DNA from: an uncultured Lachnospiraceae bacterium
GTDB lineage: Bacteria > Bacillota > Clostridia > Lachnospirales > Lachnospiraceae
Reading direction: 5' to 3'
NCBI GenBank assembly: GCA_900551235.1
Contig: URUU01000022.1
Span: forward strand, 1 to 31,406
Length of the DNA stretch: 31,406 nucleotides
Shown here: positions 24,977-31,406 of the stretch, in pieces
Layout: each line of letters opens with the position of its first letter
How positions within the stretch are numbered: the first letter of the stretch is position 1
The notes under the pieces: model-generated
Told to the model about the DNA's origin: nothing
The model's input: the letters and a program-made list of their open reading frames with translations, nothing else
Database searches by the model: none
Position numbers and translations under genes: made by a program

Positions 24977-25470
24977 CAACAGACAACCGACTGGTTGTTT
25001 TTCATGATGAAACACTGCAGAGAATGTGTGGGTTTGACAAAAAGCTTACGGAATGTTCTTATGATGAGTTGAAACATTACCGGCTTGCAAAATCAGACGA
25101 AAAAATTCCGCTGTTTGATGAGGTTCTCAAAGTGATAGATGGAAAAGTTCCGCTGATCGTTGAGGTGAAATCAGAAGGAGACTGGAAAAAAACAACGCAG
25201 CTTATGGCAGAAAGAATGGATTCTTATCGAGGATGTTACTGTATGGAATCGTTCCATCCGTTTGCAGTGAAATGGTTCAAAGATCACAGACCGGATTTCA
25301 TTGCGTATAACCATTTATGGAAAAAGGATTTTTCCTATACTCTGTGCAGAAAACTTTTCAAACCGGAGAATGTTGCATGGACCATAAAAAACCAGAAGGA
25401 ACTGGAAGAAGCAGAAAAAACATTTGATGTGATCATTTTTGACAGCTTTATCCCTAAAAAGAGATCATAA
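24862..25470 (+). pseudogene. Glycerophosphodiester phosphodiesterase, headless remnant
   Basis: The reading frame covers most of a GDPD domain: 'EAPENSIPAFQRAVQQGYGI' followed by ELDVQL, 'NRLVVFHDETLQRMCG', 'IPLFDEVLKVIDGKVPLIVE' then VKSE, and 'ENVAWTIKNQKELEEAE' near the end. No start codon exists before Met at 25024, which is far inside the domain. The usual first motif AHRG is missing from this frame, but the DNA just upstream (24869-24885) reads R-R-G-L-F in another frame, one extra T away from joining 'DNESEAPENS'. So a one-base insertion in a T4 run plus an upstream deletion probably killed it. The family hydrolyses glycerophosphodiesters to glycerol-3-phosphate. Confidence 0.7.
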
Positions 25471-25489
25471 ATAAAGGAAGTGTTTGAGC

Positions 25490-25774
25490 ATGGCAGAAAA
25501 ATATGATGAAAAAGAAATAAGAGCAGATTACCGCAGACTCACAAAATTACTGATCGAAAAAAAGCTGACGATCACCACGATGGAATCGGCAACATCCGGG
25601 CAGATTGCATCCCTGATCACGGATACGGAAGGCTCATCGGCGGTGCTCAAAGGTGCCTTTGTCACTTACTGCAACGAAGCGAAGATCATGCAGGGCGTTC
25701 CGGCAGAAATCATTGACAAATACACCGTTTATTCCACACAGACCGCAGAAGCGATGGCGAAGGGGTTCGTATGA
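25490..25774 (+). pseudogene. CinA C-terminal domain protein, truncated
   Basis: 94 aa from ATG 25490 (AAAGGAAG about 9 nt upstream). 'LLIEKKLTITTMESATSGQI', 'LITDTEGSSAVLKGAFVTYC', 'NEAKIMQGVPAEIIDKYTVY', 'STQTAEAMAKG' match the first 60% of the CinA/PncC nicotinamide-nucleotide amidohydrolase domain (normally about 160 aa). The second half, including the usual 'TGIAGP' segment, is absent; the frame stops at TGA 25772-25774, inside the start of the next gene. An active enzyme is unlikely. A deletion that joined it to the HipA-like gene is the simplest explanation. Confidence 0.72.
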
Positions 25775-26895
25775 GACAGCAGACAAATAAAACAGAAAAT
25801 GGTAGGGCAAATCCGGAAACAATAAACTGGGATCCGCAGATTTATAATTATGCAGAAAGAACAGGAAATCTGAAAGCGGAGGCCGTCGGTGTGGTCAGCG
25901 GAGAAAAACATTTCCCGGTGTTTGAAGGACGGATGGTCTTTAAACCGCTCACAAAATCAAAGCCGCTCTCTACGCCGTTGTTTGCCTATGCAGAAGTATT
26001 CTGGTCCTGGGTGATCGATGCCTATTTTATTCCGGCACCGCAGTATCAGCTTGCCCTTTGCAGAGGATATGAGGCAGAGTGCGGCAAATATTATGATTAC
26101 GGGACCGTATCTCCGATGATCTACGAAGAAGGAGAGCATCTTTTAAATCTGCTTGAATTTTTCCGGGCGTATCCGGATGACAAAGTTCAGATCGATGATT
26201 ACTTAAATTACTGTCAGATGTTTTATGATTACACCGAAATTCTGGAAGCAGATTATTTTCAGAAAAACCGGGAGATCGCAGAAAATCTGGCAATGCAGAT
26301 CCTGATCTCCGTCCTGAAAGGCGATCAGAATTATCATTATGAAAATATTGCATTTGTGTGCAATGCATCCGGACAGATCCTGAGGCTTGCACCGATGATC
26401 GACCACGAATTTTCCACCTATTTTATGTTTCCGGACAATATACAAAGACACACCTACTGGTTGGATGAACTGAAAAGATCCATCGAAGGAAAGTCCGTCC
26501 GGCCGGAAGAGTACAAAGATTTCCCAAATGAAAAAGAACGCAGGCTGATGGAAAAGAGTGCAACCTGCCTGTACCGAAATCTCATTTACATCAAAGAGCA
26601 TTATCCGGAAGTCACAGCCACCTTTCTGGAAAACGTAAGCAGACTGAAACGCGATCTTTTGCAGAAACGAGAAAGCTTTTTTATTCAGAAAGCCAAAGAT
26701 TATCCGGATTATGCCAACTCCGATGCCTACCTGATCGGAAAAGCCAGATACAAAGACCACGACGAAGAAAAAGCAGCCGCTTACGAAAAACAGTATGGCA
26801 GAGAAGGAAAAGAAATATCCTTTGATCTTATGAACTGCCTGATCAATTATGAAGTGCAGGAGATCATAGAACAGATGGAGAGGATATTGAGATAA
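25771..26895 (+). CDS. HipA-like (protein-kinase-fold) protein
   Basis: 374 aa. Recognition is moderate: 'GRMVFKPLTKSKPLSTPLFA' near the N-terminus, 'ISVLKGDQNYHYENIAFVCN' (in place of the HipA GNxDxHxxN catalytic loop) followed by 'ILRLAPMIDHEFSTYF' (metal-binding D-H-E, in place of LAPxYD) are the HipA-type kinase signals. HipA proteins are serine kinases, often toxins, but no HipB-like antitoxin is adjacent. The ATG overlaps the stop of the truncated CinA frame (ATGA) and has AAGGGG about 4-5 nt upstream. The remaining C-terminal part is helical and charged with no motif I can name. It could be an uncharacterised stand-alone kinase. Confidence 0.55.
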   Translation: MRQQTNKTENGRANPETINWDPQIYNYAERTGNLKAEAVGVVSGEKHFPVFEGRMVFKPLTKSKPLSTPLFAYAEVFWSWVIDAYFIPAPQYQLALCRGYEAECGKYYDYGTVSPMIYEEGEHLLNLLEFFRAYPDDKVQIDDYLNYCQMFYDYTEILEADYFQKNREIAENLAMQILISVLKGDQNYHYENIAFVCNASGQILRLAPMIDHEFSTYFMFPDNIQRHTYWLDELKRSIEGKSVRPEEYKDFPNEKERRLMEKSATCLYRNLIYIKEHYPEVTATFLENVSRLKRDLLQKRESFFIQKAKDYPDYANSDAYLIGKARYKDHDEEKAAAYEKQYGREGKEISFDLMNCLINYEVQEIIEQMERILR

Positions 26896-26929
26896 AGCGA
26901 TTAAGAGAAAATAAGAAGGAAAAGAGAAT

Positions 26930-27688
26930 ATGGCATACGGAAAAGCAATCAAGATCCCAAGAACAGAAGTACACAACTGCGACCGGGAAGATATGAAAGG
27001 GGCAGGTGTTTATTTTCTGTTCTGCCAGGAAGAGGACGGAGATGCCTCCGTATACATCGGTGAGGCAGAAAATGTACTGGAAAGACTGAACCAGCATCTG
27101 AGAGATTATCAGACAGGGAAAGAAAAATATTACTGGAATACAGCGGTGATCTTTGTCGGAAGAGATTTGAACAAAGCACTGATCCGTTATCTGGAAAATC
27201 GCCTGGTAGAAATCGCACGTGACAGTAAAAGTTATGTGGTCCTTACCAAAAATACCTATAAGAATACTGTGATGAAAGAATCACAGGTCGCAGTGATGGA
27301 AGAATTTATCGAAAACGTAAAAATCCTGATCAGCACGCTTGGCTATAAAGTGCTGCTTCCGGCACCACAGGCAACAGACGATACCATTTATTTGTACTGC
27401 AAAGGATCCGGTGCAAATGCAAAAGGTTTTGTCAGTGCCGGAGGATTTACCGTGCTGAAGGATTCGATTGTTTCGGATCATATCGTTCCATCGTTGGAGA
27501 CAAGAGGAAAAACATACTACAATCTGAGAAATAAGCTGGAAGCAGACGGTGTGATTTCAGAGAGAAAATTTGTCCGAAATTACGAGTTCAGTGCTCCGTC
27601 AGCCGCATCCACAGTGATCCTCGGACATACCTCAAACGGAAATATGGACTGGAAAACAGCAGGCGGAGTGAGACTGAAAGATCTGTAA
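26930..27688 (+). CDS. GIY-YIG nuclease domain protein with C-terminal DUF4357
   Basis: 252 aa. The N-terminal GIY-YIG-type domain reads 'GAGVYFLFCQEEDGDASVYI' then GEAENVLERLNQHL, with the catalytic-type Tyr/Arg region and 'LIRYLENRLVEIA' (Glu). The C-terminus ('SAASTVILGHTSNGNMDWKT' to GGVRLKDL) is the DUF4357 pattern. Such proteins are found among phage-defence and restriction genes, but the role of this one is not known. The first ~25 residues ('GKAIKIPRTEVHN') match the mid-part of longer homologues, so the protein may start late relative to relatives. GAAAAGAG-type ribosome site before ATG. Confidence 0.78.
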   Translation: MAYGKAIKIPRTEVHNCDREDMKGAGVYFLFCQEEDGDASVYIGEAENVLERLNQHLRDYQTGKEKYYWNTAVIFVGRDLNKALIRYLENRLVEIARDSKSYVVLTKNTYKNTVMKESQVAVMEEFIENVKILISTLGYKVLLPAPQATDDTIYLYCKGSGANAKGFVSAGGFTVLKDSIVSDHIVPSLETRGKTYYNLRNKLEADGVISERKFVRNYEFSAPSAASTVILGHTSNGNMDWKTAGGVRLKDL

Positions 27689-27706
27689 AGAGAATCCGTA
27701 CAGTAA

Positions 27707-27823
27707 AGAAAAATAACAGAAAACGATCCGGAGACAGAAGAAAATAAAGTTACAGAAATCTGGATAAAAGAAGCGATTGGAAAGTTGAAAAAAATTACAG
27801 AAGAGAAAGAGAGCGTGAGATAA
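27707..27823 (+). other. Short open frame without a start, directly before the metallophosphatase
   Basis: A 38-codon open stretch rich in Glu, Lys and Thr ('ENDPETEENKVTEIWIKEAI') follows a TAA at 27704 and ends in TAA at 27821, which abuts the next ATG. It lacks an ATG, GTG or TTG at its head. It may be the 3' end of a deleted gene, or chance in purine-rich DNA. Confidence 0.2.
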
Positions 27824-28534
27824 ATGAAAGTTTTAGTAATTCCGGATGTGCATCTGAAACCACAGATGTTCCGGCAGGCAGCAGATTTGATGGATACAGG
27901 GAAAGCAGATCGTGCGGTATGTTTGATGGATATTCCGGATGACTGGGACAGAGAATATGACATTGCACTTTATGAAGAGACCTACGACGAAGCGATAAGG
28001 TTTGCTTTGGAATTTCCGGATACAGCATGGTGTTATGGCAATCATGACCTCAGTTACTTCTGGCATTGTCTGGAGAGTGGCTACAGTTCCATGGCATCCG
28101 CAACAGTACAGAGAAAGCTGCTGGAACTTCGCAGGACCGTTCCGGAAGATCATCCGATCCAATTTGTTCAGAAGATCGACAATGTACTGTTTTCCCATGG
28201 CGGCGTGCTGAATTATTTTGTTGAGGAATATGTCCCAAAATCCAAATACCACGATGTGGATGCGGTTGTGGAAGAAATCAATAAATTGGGACGAATAGAG
28301 ATGTGGAACGATATGTCGCCTATCTGGCTGCGTCCGCAGCGACCAGGCATACGTTTGTATAAACCGCGGAAACTGCTTCAGGTAGTAGGCCATACGCCGA
28401 TGAATGAAATAACAAGAGAAAAAAATCTGATCAGTACAGATGTATTTTCCACCTACCGGGACGGCAGACCGATCGGAACACAGGAGTTTTTATTGCTGGA
28501 TACCGTGACCTGGGAGTATGTGGGGGTAAAATAG
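27824..28534 (+). CDS. Calcineurin-like metallophosphatase
   Basis: 236 aa. The metal-site motifs are D8-x-H10 ('VIPDVHLK'), 'CLMDIPDDWD' at residues 33-42 (the usual GDxxD has Met in place of Gly35), 'YGNHDLSYFW' (N73, H74, D75), 'FSHGGVLNYF' and 'VVGHTPMN'. It is in the PPP/ApaH-like superfamily, so a phosphomonoesterase or dinucleoside polyphosphatase is possible. The substrate is not clear. The ATG immediately follows a stop in the same strand, and the ribosome site (GAGAG) is weak. Confidence 0.85.
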   Translation: MKVLVIPDVHLKPQMFRQAADLMDTGKADRAVCLMDIPDDWDREYDIALYEETYDEAIRFALEFPDTAWCYGNHDLSYFWHCLESGYSSMASATVQRKLLELRRTVPEDHPIQFVQKIDNVLFSHGGVLNYFVEEYVPKSKYHDVDAVVEEINKLGRIEMWNDMSPIWLRPQRPGIRLYKPRKLLQVVGHTPMNEITREKNLISTDVFSTYRDGRPIGTQEFLLLDTVTWEYVGVK

Positions 28535-28548
28535 AAATATGGAATGAG

Positions 28549-28576
28549 TTGACTGACAAATGAAAAACCTTATATT
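28549..28576 (+). promoter_or_regulatory. Possible promoter of the methyltransferase remnant
   Basis: TTGACT (28549-28554), a 16-nt spacer and TATATT (28571-28576) lie about 40 nt before the remnant's ATG at 28619. Confidence 0.45.
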
Positions 28577-28618
28577 TGTTTCTTGACTCAGAAAATTAGA
28601 TGAGGGTAGAAATGACTG

Positions 28619-28827
28619 ATGACTGATGAAACATTAAAATATTATGACCAGAATGCAGATGCCTTTGTACAGGGTACGATTTCAGTGATATACAGGAACG
28701 TTTTCAGTGTGCATTGCATGGAAACAGCGTATTGGATTTTGGCTGCGGATCAGGAAGGGATACAAAAAAATTTGAAGATCTGAATTTACAGAAAAAATTT
28801 CACACCGTCCTTTCAACTCGAAGGTAA
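28619..28827 (+). pseudogene. SAM-dependent methyltransferase fragment, frameshifted and truncated
   Basis: ATG 28619 begins 'MTDETLKYYDQNADAFVQGT', a typical class I methyltransferase opening. At about 28675 the frame shifts and continues as 'DFSDIQERFQCALHGNSVLD' then 'FGCGSGRDTKKFEDL', containing the SAM-binding motif I (DFGCGSGRD). A stop follows at 28825, where the family would need another 100-plus residues. It is non-functional. The ATGACTG sequence is duplicated at the start. Confidence 0.75.
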
Positions 28828-28955
28828 CTGTGTATGTCAAGGACAAAGTTGCCAGAGGCAGTGCGGAGCATCCTTTACATACAAGGAAGACTGCGGATAT
28901 CATCCGTGCAGCAATGCATTGTATTTTTAGCCATAAATGTTACAAAAAAGCTTGA
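28776..28955 (+). pseudogene. Unidentified coding remnant
   Basis: An open stretch of 59 codons without a start, in a third frame over and after the methyltransferase remnant: 'FNSKVTVYVKDKVARGSAEH' followed by 'PLHTRKTADIIRAAMHCIF', ending at TGA 28953. The amino-acid composition looks like real protein, but I do not recognise the family. The sequence around 28800 may be the deletion junction between the two remnants. Confidence 0.3.
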
Positions 28956-28976
28956 CCACAATATTCCGTAACCTAT

Positions 28977-29030
28977 CCTCCATAATTATAGCGAAATGCT
29001 CTAAGTATCTATAGATTACAATTATGGAGG
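28977..29030. repeat. 11-bp perfect inverted repeat in a gene-free stretch
   Basis: CCTCCATAATT (28977-28987) and AATTATGGAGG (29020-29030) are perfect complements separated by 32 nt. It lies in the 579-nt interval 28535-29113, which otherwise holds only the promoter and the two remnants above. The right arm carries a GGAGGAGG run that the left arm would mask, but no start codon follows. It may be the trace of a small mobile element or an unlisted RNA hairpin. Confidence 0.5.
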
Positions 29031-29113
29031 AGGTCTGAGAATTCGAAAATCTGTAGGAATATTTGGCGTTTACTTGATTTTCATTTATATTATCCATAAA
29101 TCTTTAGTGATTT

Positions 29114-30166
29114 TTATACTGATAATGCATATTTGGTCTTTAAATCATTGCAACGATTATAATTTATGAAGCCTTCCTTTTGCAGGCGTCCGACGACAAT
29201 TCCACAAAGGATATTTTGTTCCTGAGCAAAGGAATAAATGGATGCCTTTGAAAAATCATTTAAAGAAGTAAATGCATTAAATTCTGCAGTAGGAATTAAT
29301 GTCTCTTTTGCAAAGTTGTCGGCGGCATTTTCGTCCTCAATAGTTGTGCCGTTGGATTGGTTGATGTGGCCAAGTAAAATATGGCCAAGTTCATGGAATA
29401 GGCTAAACCAGAATTTATCTGCATCTTTGCCGCGGACTGTTAATCCAACAACTATTTTATCTCCGTCATAGAAAGTTGCTCCATGCAAGAAGGAGCCTCC
29501 AATATGAGGCAGGAAAACGAGTGCAATACCACAGCTGGCTAACATTTCGATCAGCCTAGGACAGAAATCAGCAGGATTCATTGATGTCATGCTTCTGATT
29601 TCAGGTAATCTCTTCTTAAGAGTTTTTAAATCGATTAATGAAGTTTTGATGGTACGAGCTTCTAGTTTTGCTTTCTGTGCCCATGCTAATAGAGCAAGAT
29701 TACCTTTTTCTGTTTCAGCAAGTCTGCGACATGCAATTTTTGATAATTGCATATCCTCGATAATTTCAAGATTTACAACTTCAAAATATTTTCTAAGATA
29801 AATTACCTTTTCGGTTGCATCTCTGGTTTCAGGTACCCAACCATTTTTTGACATTTCACGATAAGGTGATTTTTTCACAAGTTCTTTATCTGCATCCATT
29901 TTGTTCTCGGCATTTGCTTTTATGAGTTTTTCACGATAAGTGGCTTCTAATTTATTCCAAAACTTAGCAGGAACGCCGAGTACCATTTCTAATCGAACTG
30001 CAACATCCGGAGTCAACTGAACTTCACCATTGATTAATTTGCTCATATGTTTTTCGGACATACCCATGCGTAATGCGAATTCTTTCTGGCTAAATCCTCT
30101 GTCAAGCAACTGCTCTTTGATAGTTGCTCCCGGTGGTGTTGCAATAAAACTGCGACTTTTCACCAT
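29114..30166 (-). CDS. higA: HigA-type antitoxin with C-terminal ImmA/IrrE-like metallopeptidase domain
   Basis: 350 aa, much longer than plain HigA (about 100 aa). Residues about 8-65 form an XRE/HigA helix-turn-helix ('PPGATIKEQLLDRGFSQKEF', 'MGMSEKHMSKLINGEVQLTP'). Residues about 205-300 form a zinc protease domain: HELGH at 258-262 ('SLFHELGHILLGH') and the third ligand region 'DENAADNFAKETLIP' (E279). It should bind and neutralise the HigB toxin and repress the operon; the protease part may control antitoxin or toxin turnover (inferred). AAGGAGG lies 7 nt before ATG 30166. The gene is second in the higB-higA order, 29 nt after the toxin. Confidence 0.88.
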   Translation of the reverse strand: MVKSRSFIATPPGATIKEQLLDRGFSQKEFALRMGMSEKHMSKLINGEVQLTPDVAVRLEMVLGVPAKFWNKLEATYREKLIKANAENKMDADKELVKKSPYREMSKNGWVPETRDATEKVIYLRKYFEVVNLEIIEDMQLSKIACRRLAETEKGNLALLAWAQKAKLEARTIKTSLIDLKTLKKRLPEIRSMTSMNPADFCPRLIEMLASCGIALVFLPHIGGSFLHGATFYDGDKIVVGLTVRGKDADKFWFSLFHELGHILLGHINQSNGTTIEDENAADNFAKETLIPTAEFNAFTSLNDFSKASIYSFAQEQNILCGIVVGRLQKEGFINYNRCNDLKTKYALSV

Positions 30167-30195
30167 CGTAATACCTCCTTGAGTGAAATGAAAAT

Positions 30196-30492
30196 TTAAT
30201 GATAATCTACAATTTCCATTATATTTGCAATTTGAATTTCATGCCCTATTTTTTCGAAAACCAGTCGGTAGGGATGAACTAAATCCATTACGTATTGACT
30301 TTTTCGATTGCCTTTTAATGAATGACATCTTCCGATATGGAATTGAATCATTTCTTCGACAGTATCGGATGCATCTATTTCATCTATACGCTGATGGATT
30401 TTTTCGGCCATTTCTGAACCATATTTCTTTTCGGCTTCGCTTGCGAGTGTACACACCTTTTCAATCTTGCGAGTCTTATATGTTATTTCCAA
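30196..30492 (-). CDS. higB: HigB/RelE-family toxin (killer protein)
   Basis: 98 aa from a TTG start at 30492, with GAGG ending 7 nt upstream. The pattern 'EKVCTLASEAEKKYGSEMAE', 'FHIGRCHSLKGNRKSQYVMD' and 'LVHPYRLVFEKIG' is that of the HigB/RelE ribosome-dependent mRNA interferases (basic groove with His and Arg). It precedes its antitoxin, as in HigBA loci. An ATG at 30496 is out of frame and opens only a four-codon frame, so TTG is the start. The rare start may keep toxin yield low. Confidence 0.85.
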   Translation of the reverse strand: MEITYKTRKIEKVCTLASEAEKKYGSEMAEKIHQRIDEIDASDTVEEMIQFHIGRCHSLKGNRKSQYVMDLVHPYRLVFEKIGHEIQIANIMEIVDYH

Positions 30493-30512
30493 TCCATCAC
30501 CTCTCTTGTGAG

Positions 30513-30529
30513 TTTACCTGTGAGGTAAA
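30513..30529. promoter_or_regulatory. Putative HigA operator
   Basis: Perfect 7-bp inverted repeat TTTACCT-gtg-AGGTAAA lies between the higBA -10 box and the toxin start, overlapping the expected transcription start. It is the natural site for autorepression by the HigA helix-turn-helix. Confidence 0.7.
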
Positions 30530-30532
30530 TCT

Positions 30533-30561
30533 ATTATATTCTCTTGGGATACATATGTCAA
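30533..30561 (-). promoter_or_regulatory. Consensus sigma-A promoter of higBA
   Basis: On the minus strand a perfect TTGACA (30561-30556), a 17-nt spacer and a perfect TATAAT (30538-30533). Such strength implies tight repression, which the adjacent operator can provide. Confidence 0.88.
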
Positions 30562-30639
30562 TGCGTCTGAAATTGAAAAAAGAGTATTAGTAAACTTGTA
30601 TTACTATAACGGAAAAATGCCTATAAGCAGCTTAAATTA

Positions 30640-30657
30640 ATATCACTATAGTGATAT
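30640..30657. promoter_or_regulatory. 18-bp perfect palindrome upstream of the DUF3990 gene
   Basis: The sequence atatcacta-tagtgatat is fully self-complementary, 25 nt before the ATG at 30683 and just ahead of AAGGAGG. It has the size and symmetry of a dimeric repressor site. I cannot place a convincing promoter for this gene, and the palindrome differs from the HigA operator at 30513. Confidence 0.5.
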
Positions 30658-30682
30658 ATTAAGAGCAAGGAGGCAGACATAG

Positions 30683-31336
30683 ATGGAAAAACAAATAACC
30701 ATATTTCATGGTTCGGAGAAAATAGTGGAGCACCCGGTCTTCGGTGACGGAAAAAAGAACAATGATTTTGGCATTGGTTTCTATTGTACAGCCAGCAAAG
30801 ATCTTGCGAAAGAGTGGGCTGTTTCTTCTTTGCGAGATGGATTTGCAAATCGTTATACATTAGATACAGAATATCTGCATATTTTGAATTTGAACAGTCC
30901 AGACTATACTATTCTAAACTGGATTGCAGTATTGGTTGAGCATCGACTTTTTGCACTAAAAACGCCTGTGGCAAGGAGAGCAAAGAGATATCTGATTGAT
31001 CATTTCAGTATTAATGTAAATGCTTTTGATTTGATCACGGGTTATCATGCAGATGATTCTTATTTTGATTATGCAGAGTCTTTTCTGAATAATGCAATTT
31101 CTGTTGAACAGCTTGCACAGGCTATGCGGCTTGGAAAGCTGGGGGAACAGATCGTCATTAAATCGCAGTTTGCTTTTTCGAAACTGAAATTCGAAGGCTA
31201 TGATATTGCAGAGAAAGAACAATATTATGTGCTGCGAAAAAACAGGGATAACGAAGCAAATCAATGTTACATGAAAATGCTTGAGGAAGAAGTTGACGGG
31301 CTATATATTCAGGATATCATAGGTAGTGTCAAATAA
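30683..31336 (+). CDS. DUF3990 domain protein (ADP-ribosyltransferase-like)
   Basis: 217 aa. The N-terminus 'ITIFHGSEKIVEHPVFGDGK', 'NDFGIGFYCTASKDLAKEWA' matches DUF3990, a family with an ADP-ribosyltransferase-like fold (H-G, then the F-Y-T block). 'FDLITGYHADDSYF' and 'LGEQIVIKSQFAFSKLKF' are the later conserved segments. DUF3990 genes often sit with a small DUF3791 partner in toxin-antitoxin-like pairs; none is seen here. AAGGAGG precedes the ATG by 9 nt. It is divergent from higBA across a 190-nt region that holds the palindrome. The last 70 nt of the window after its stop contain no clear feature. Confidence 0.78.
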   Translation: MEKQITIFHGSEKIVEHPVFGDGKKNNDFGIGFYCTASKDLAKEWAVSSLRDGFANRYTLDTEYLHILNLNSPDYTILNWIAVLVEHRLFALKTPVARRAKRYLIDHFSINVNAFDLITGYHADDSYFDYAESFLNNAISVEQLAQAMRLGKLGEQIVIKSQFAFSKLKFEGYDIAEKEQYYVLRKNRDNEANQCYMKMLEEEVDGLYIQDIIGSVK

Positions 31337-31406
31337 GTTATGAAAAAACAAAGCCAAAGAAAAAGGCTCAAATGAACCTTGAAAATTGCAGATATTAATT
31401 CCAATA

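Noticed and set aside
31337..31406. Terminator after the DUF3990 gene
   Set aside because: Only 4-bp stems (agcc/ggct, aagg/cctt) without a T tract are present before the window ends.

Overview
The window looks like a chromosomal segment of an anaerobic gut Firmicute, most likely Lachnospiraceae. This is inferred from the gene families (orphan SelD with a selenium-dependent molybdenum hydroxylase set, meso-diaminopimelate dehydrogenase, BspA-like repeats with Lys/Tyr-rich fibronectin III tails), strong AGGAGG ribosome sites and moderate GC. No rRNA, tRNA, CRISPR array or complete insertion sequence was seen.

Left flank (1-2300, minus strand): an Rpn-family nuclease with a 12-bp in-gene tandem repeat, then a secreted fibronectin III protein whose frame is broken, or recoded, at a run of seven A. 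That gene has a good promoter and a strong intrinsic terminator.

Centre (2316-22682, plus strand): a nearly gap-free run of about 20 genes that reads as one selenium/molybdenum programme. It holds an NCS2 purine permease; YqeC and YqeB; molybdenum cofactor genes moaC, mogA, a MoeA-like protein with a Cys-rich tail, and moaA; a MOSC-XdhC fusion; molybdate transport modABC; a selenium supply set (EF2568-type cysteine desulfurase, orphan Cys-type SelD, YedF, DUF3343); the FAD, 2Fe-2S and molybdopterin subunits of the hydroxylase; and a MocA-like cytidylyltransferase. A secreted LRR/fibronectin III protein is coupled to the end by an ATGA overlap. Many junctions overlap, which suggests translational coupling. 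The likely logic is to import purine and molybdate, build the cofactor, mobilise selenium, insert both into the hydroxylase and hydroxylate a purine-like substrate. No moaD or moaE is present in the window. A strong terminator at 22634-22682 closes the block.

Right flank (22725-31406): ddh on the minus strand with its own promoter, then a decayed accessory stretch. It contains a TIR/ThuA-like protein without a start, a headless glycerophosphodiesterase, a half-length CinA that overlaps a HipA-like gene, a GIY-YIG/DUF4357 protein, a metallophosphatase and a frameshifted methyltransferase fragment. The end holds a HigB toxin and a HigA antitoxin fused to an ImmA/IrrE-type protease, driven by a consensus promoter with a palindromic operator. 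Divergent to it is a DUF3990 (ADP-ribosyltransferase-like) gene preceded by an 18-bp perfect palindrome.

The least ordinary items are the permuted MOSC-XdhC fusion, the missing molybdopterin synthase, the surface protein tied to the hydroxylase operon, and the autoregulated HigBA/DUF3990 pair.
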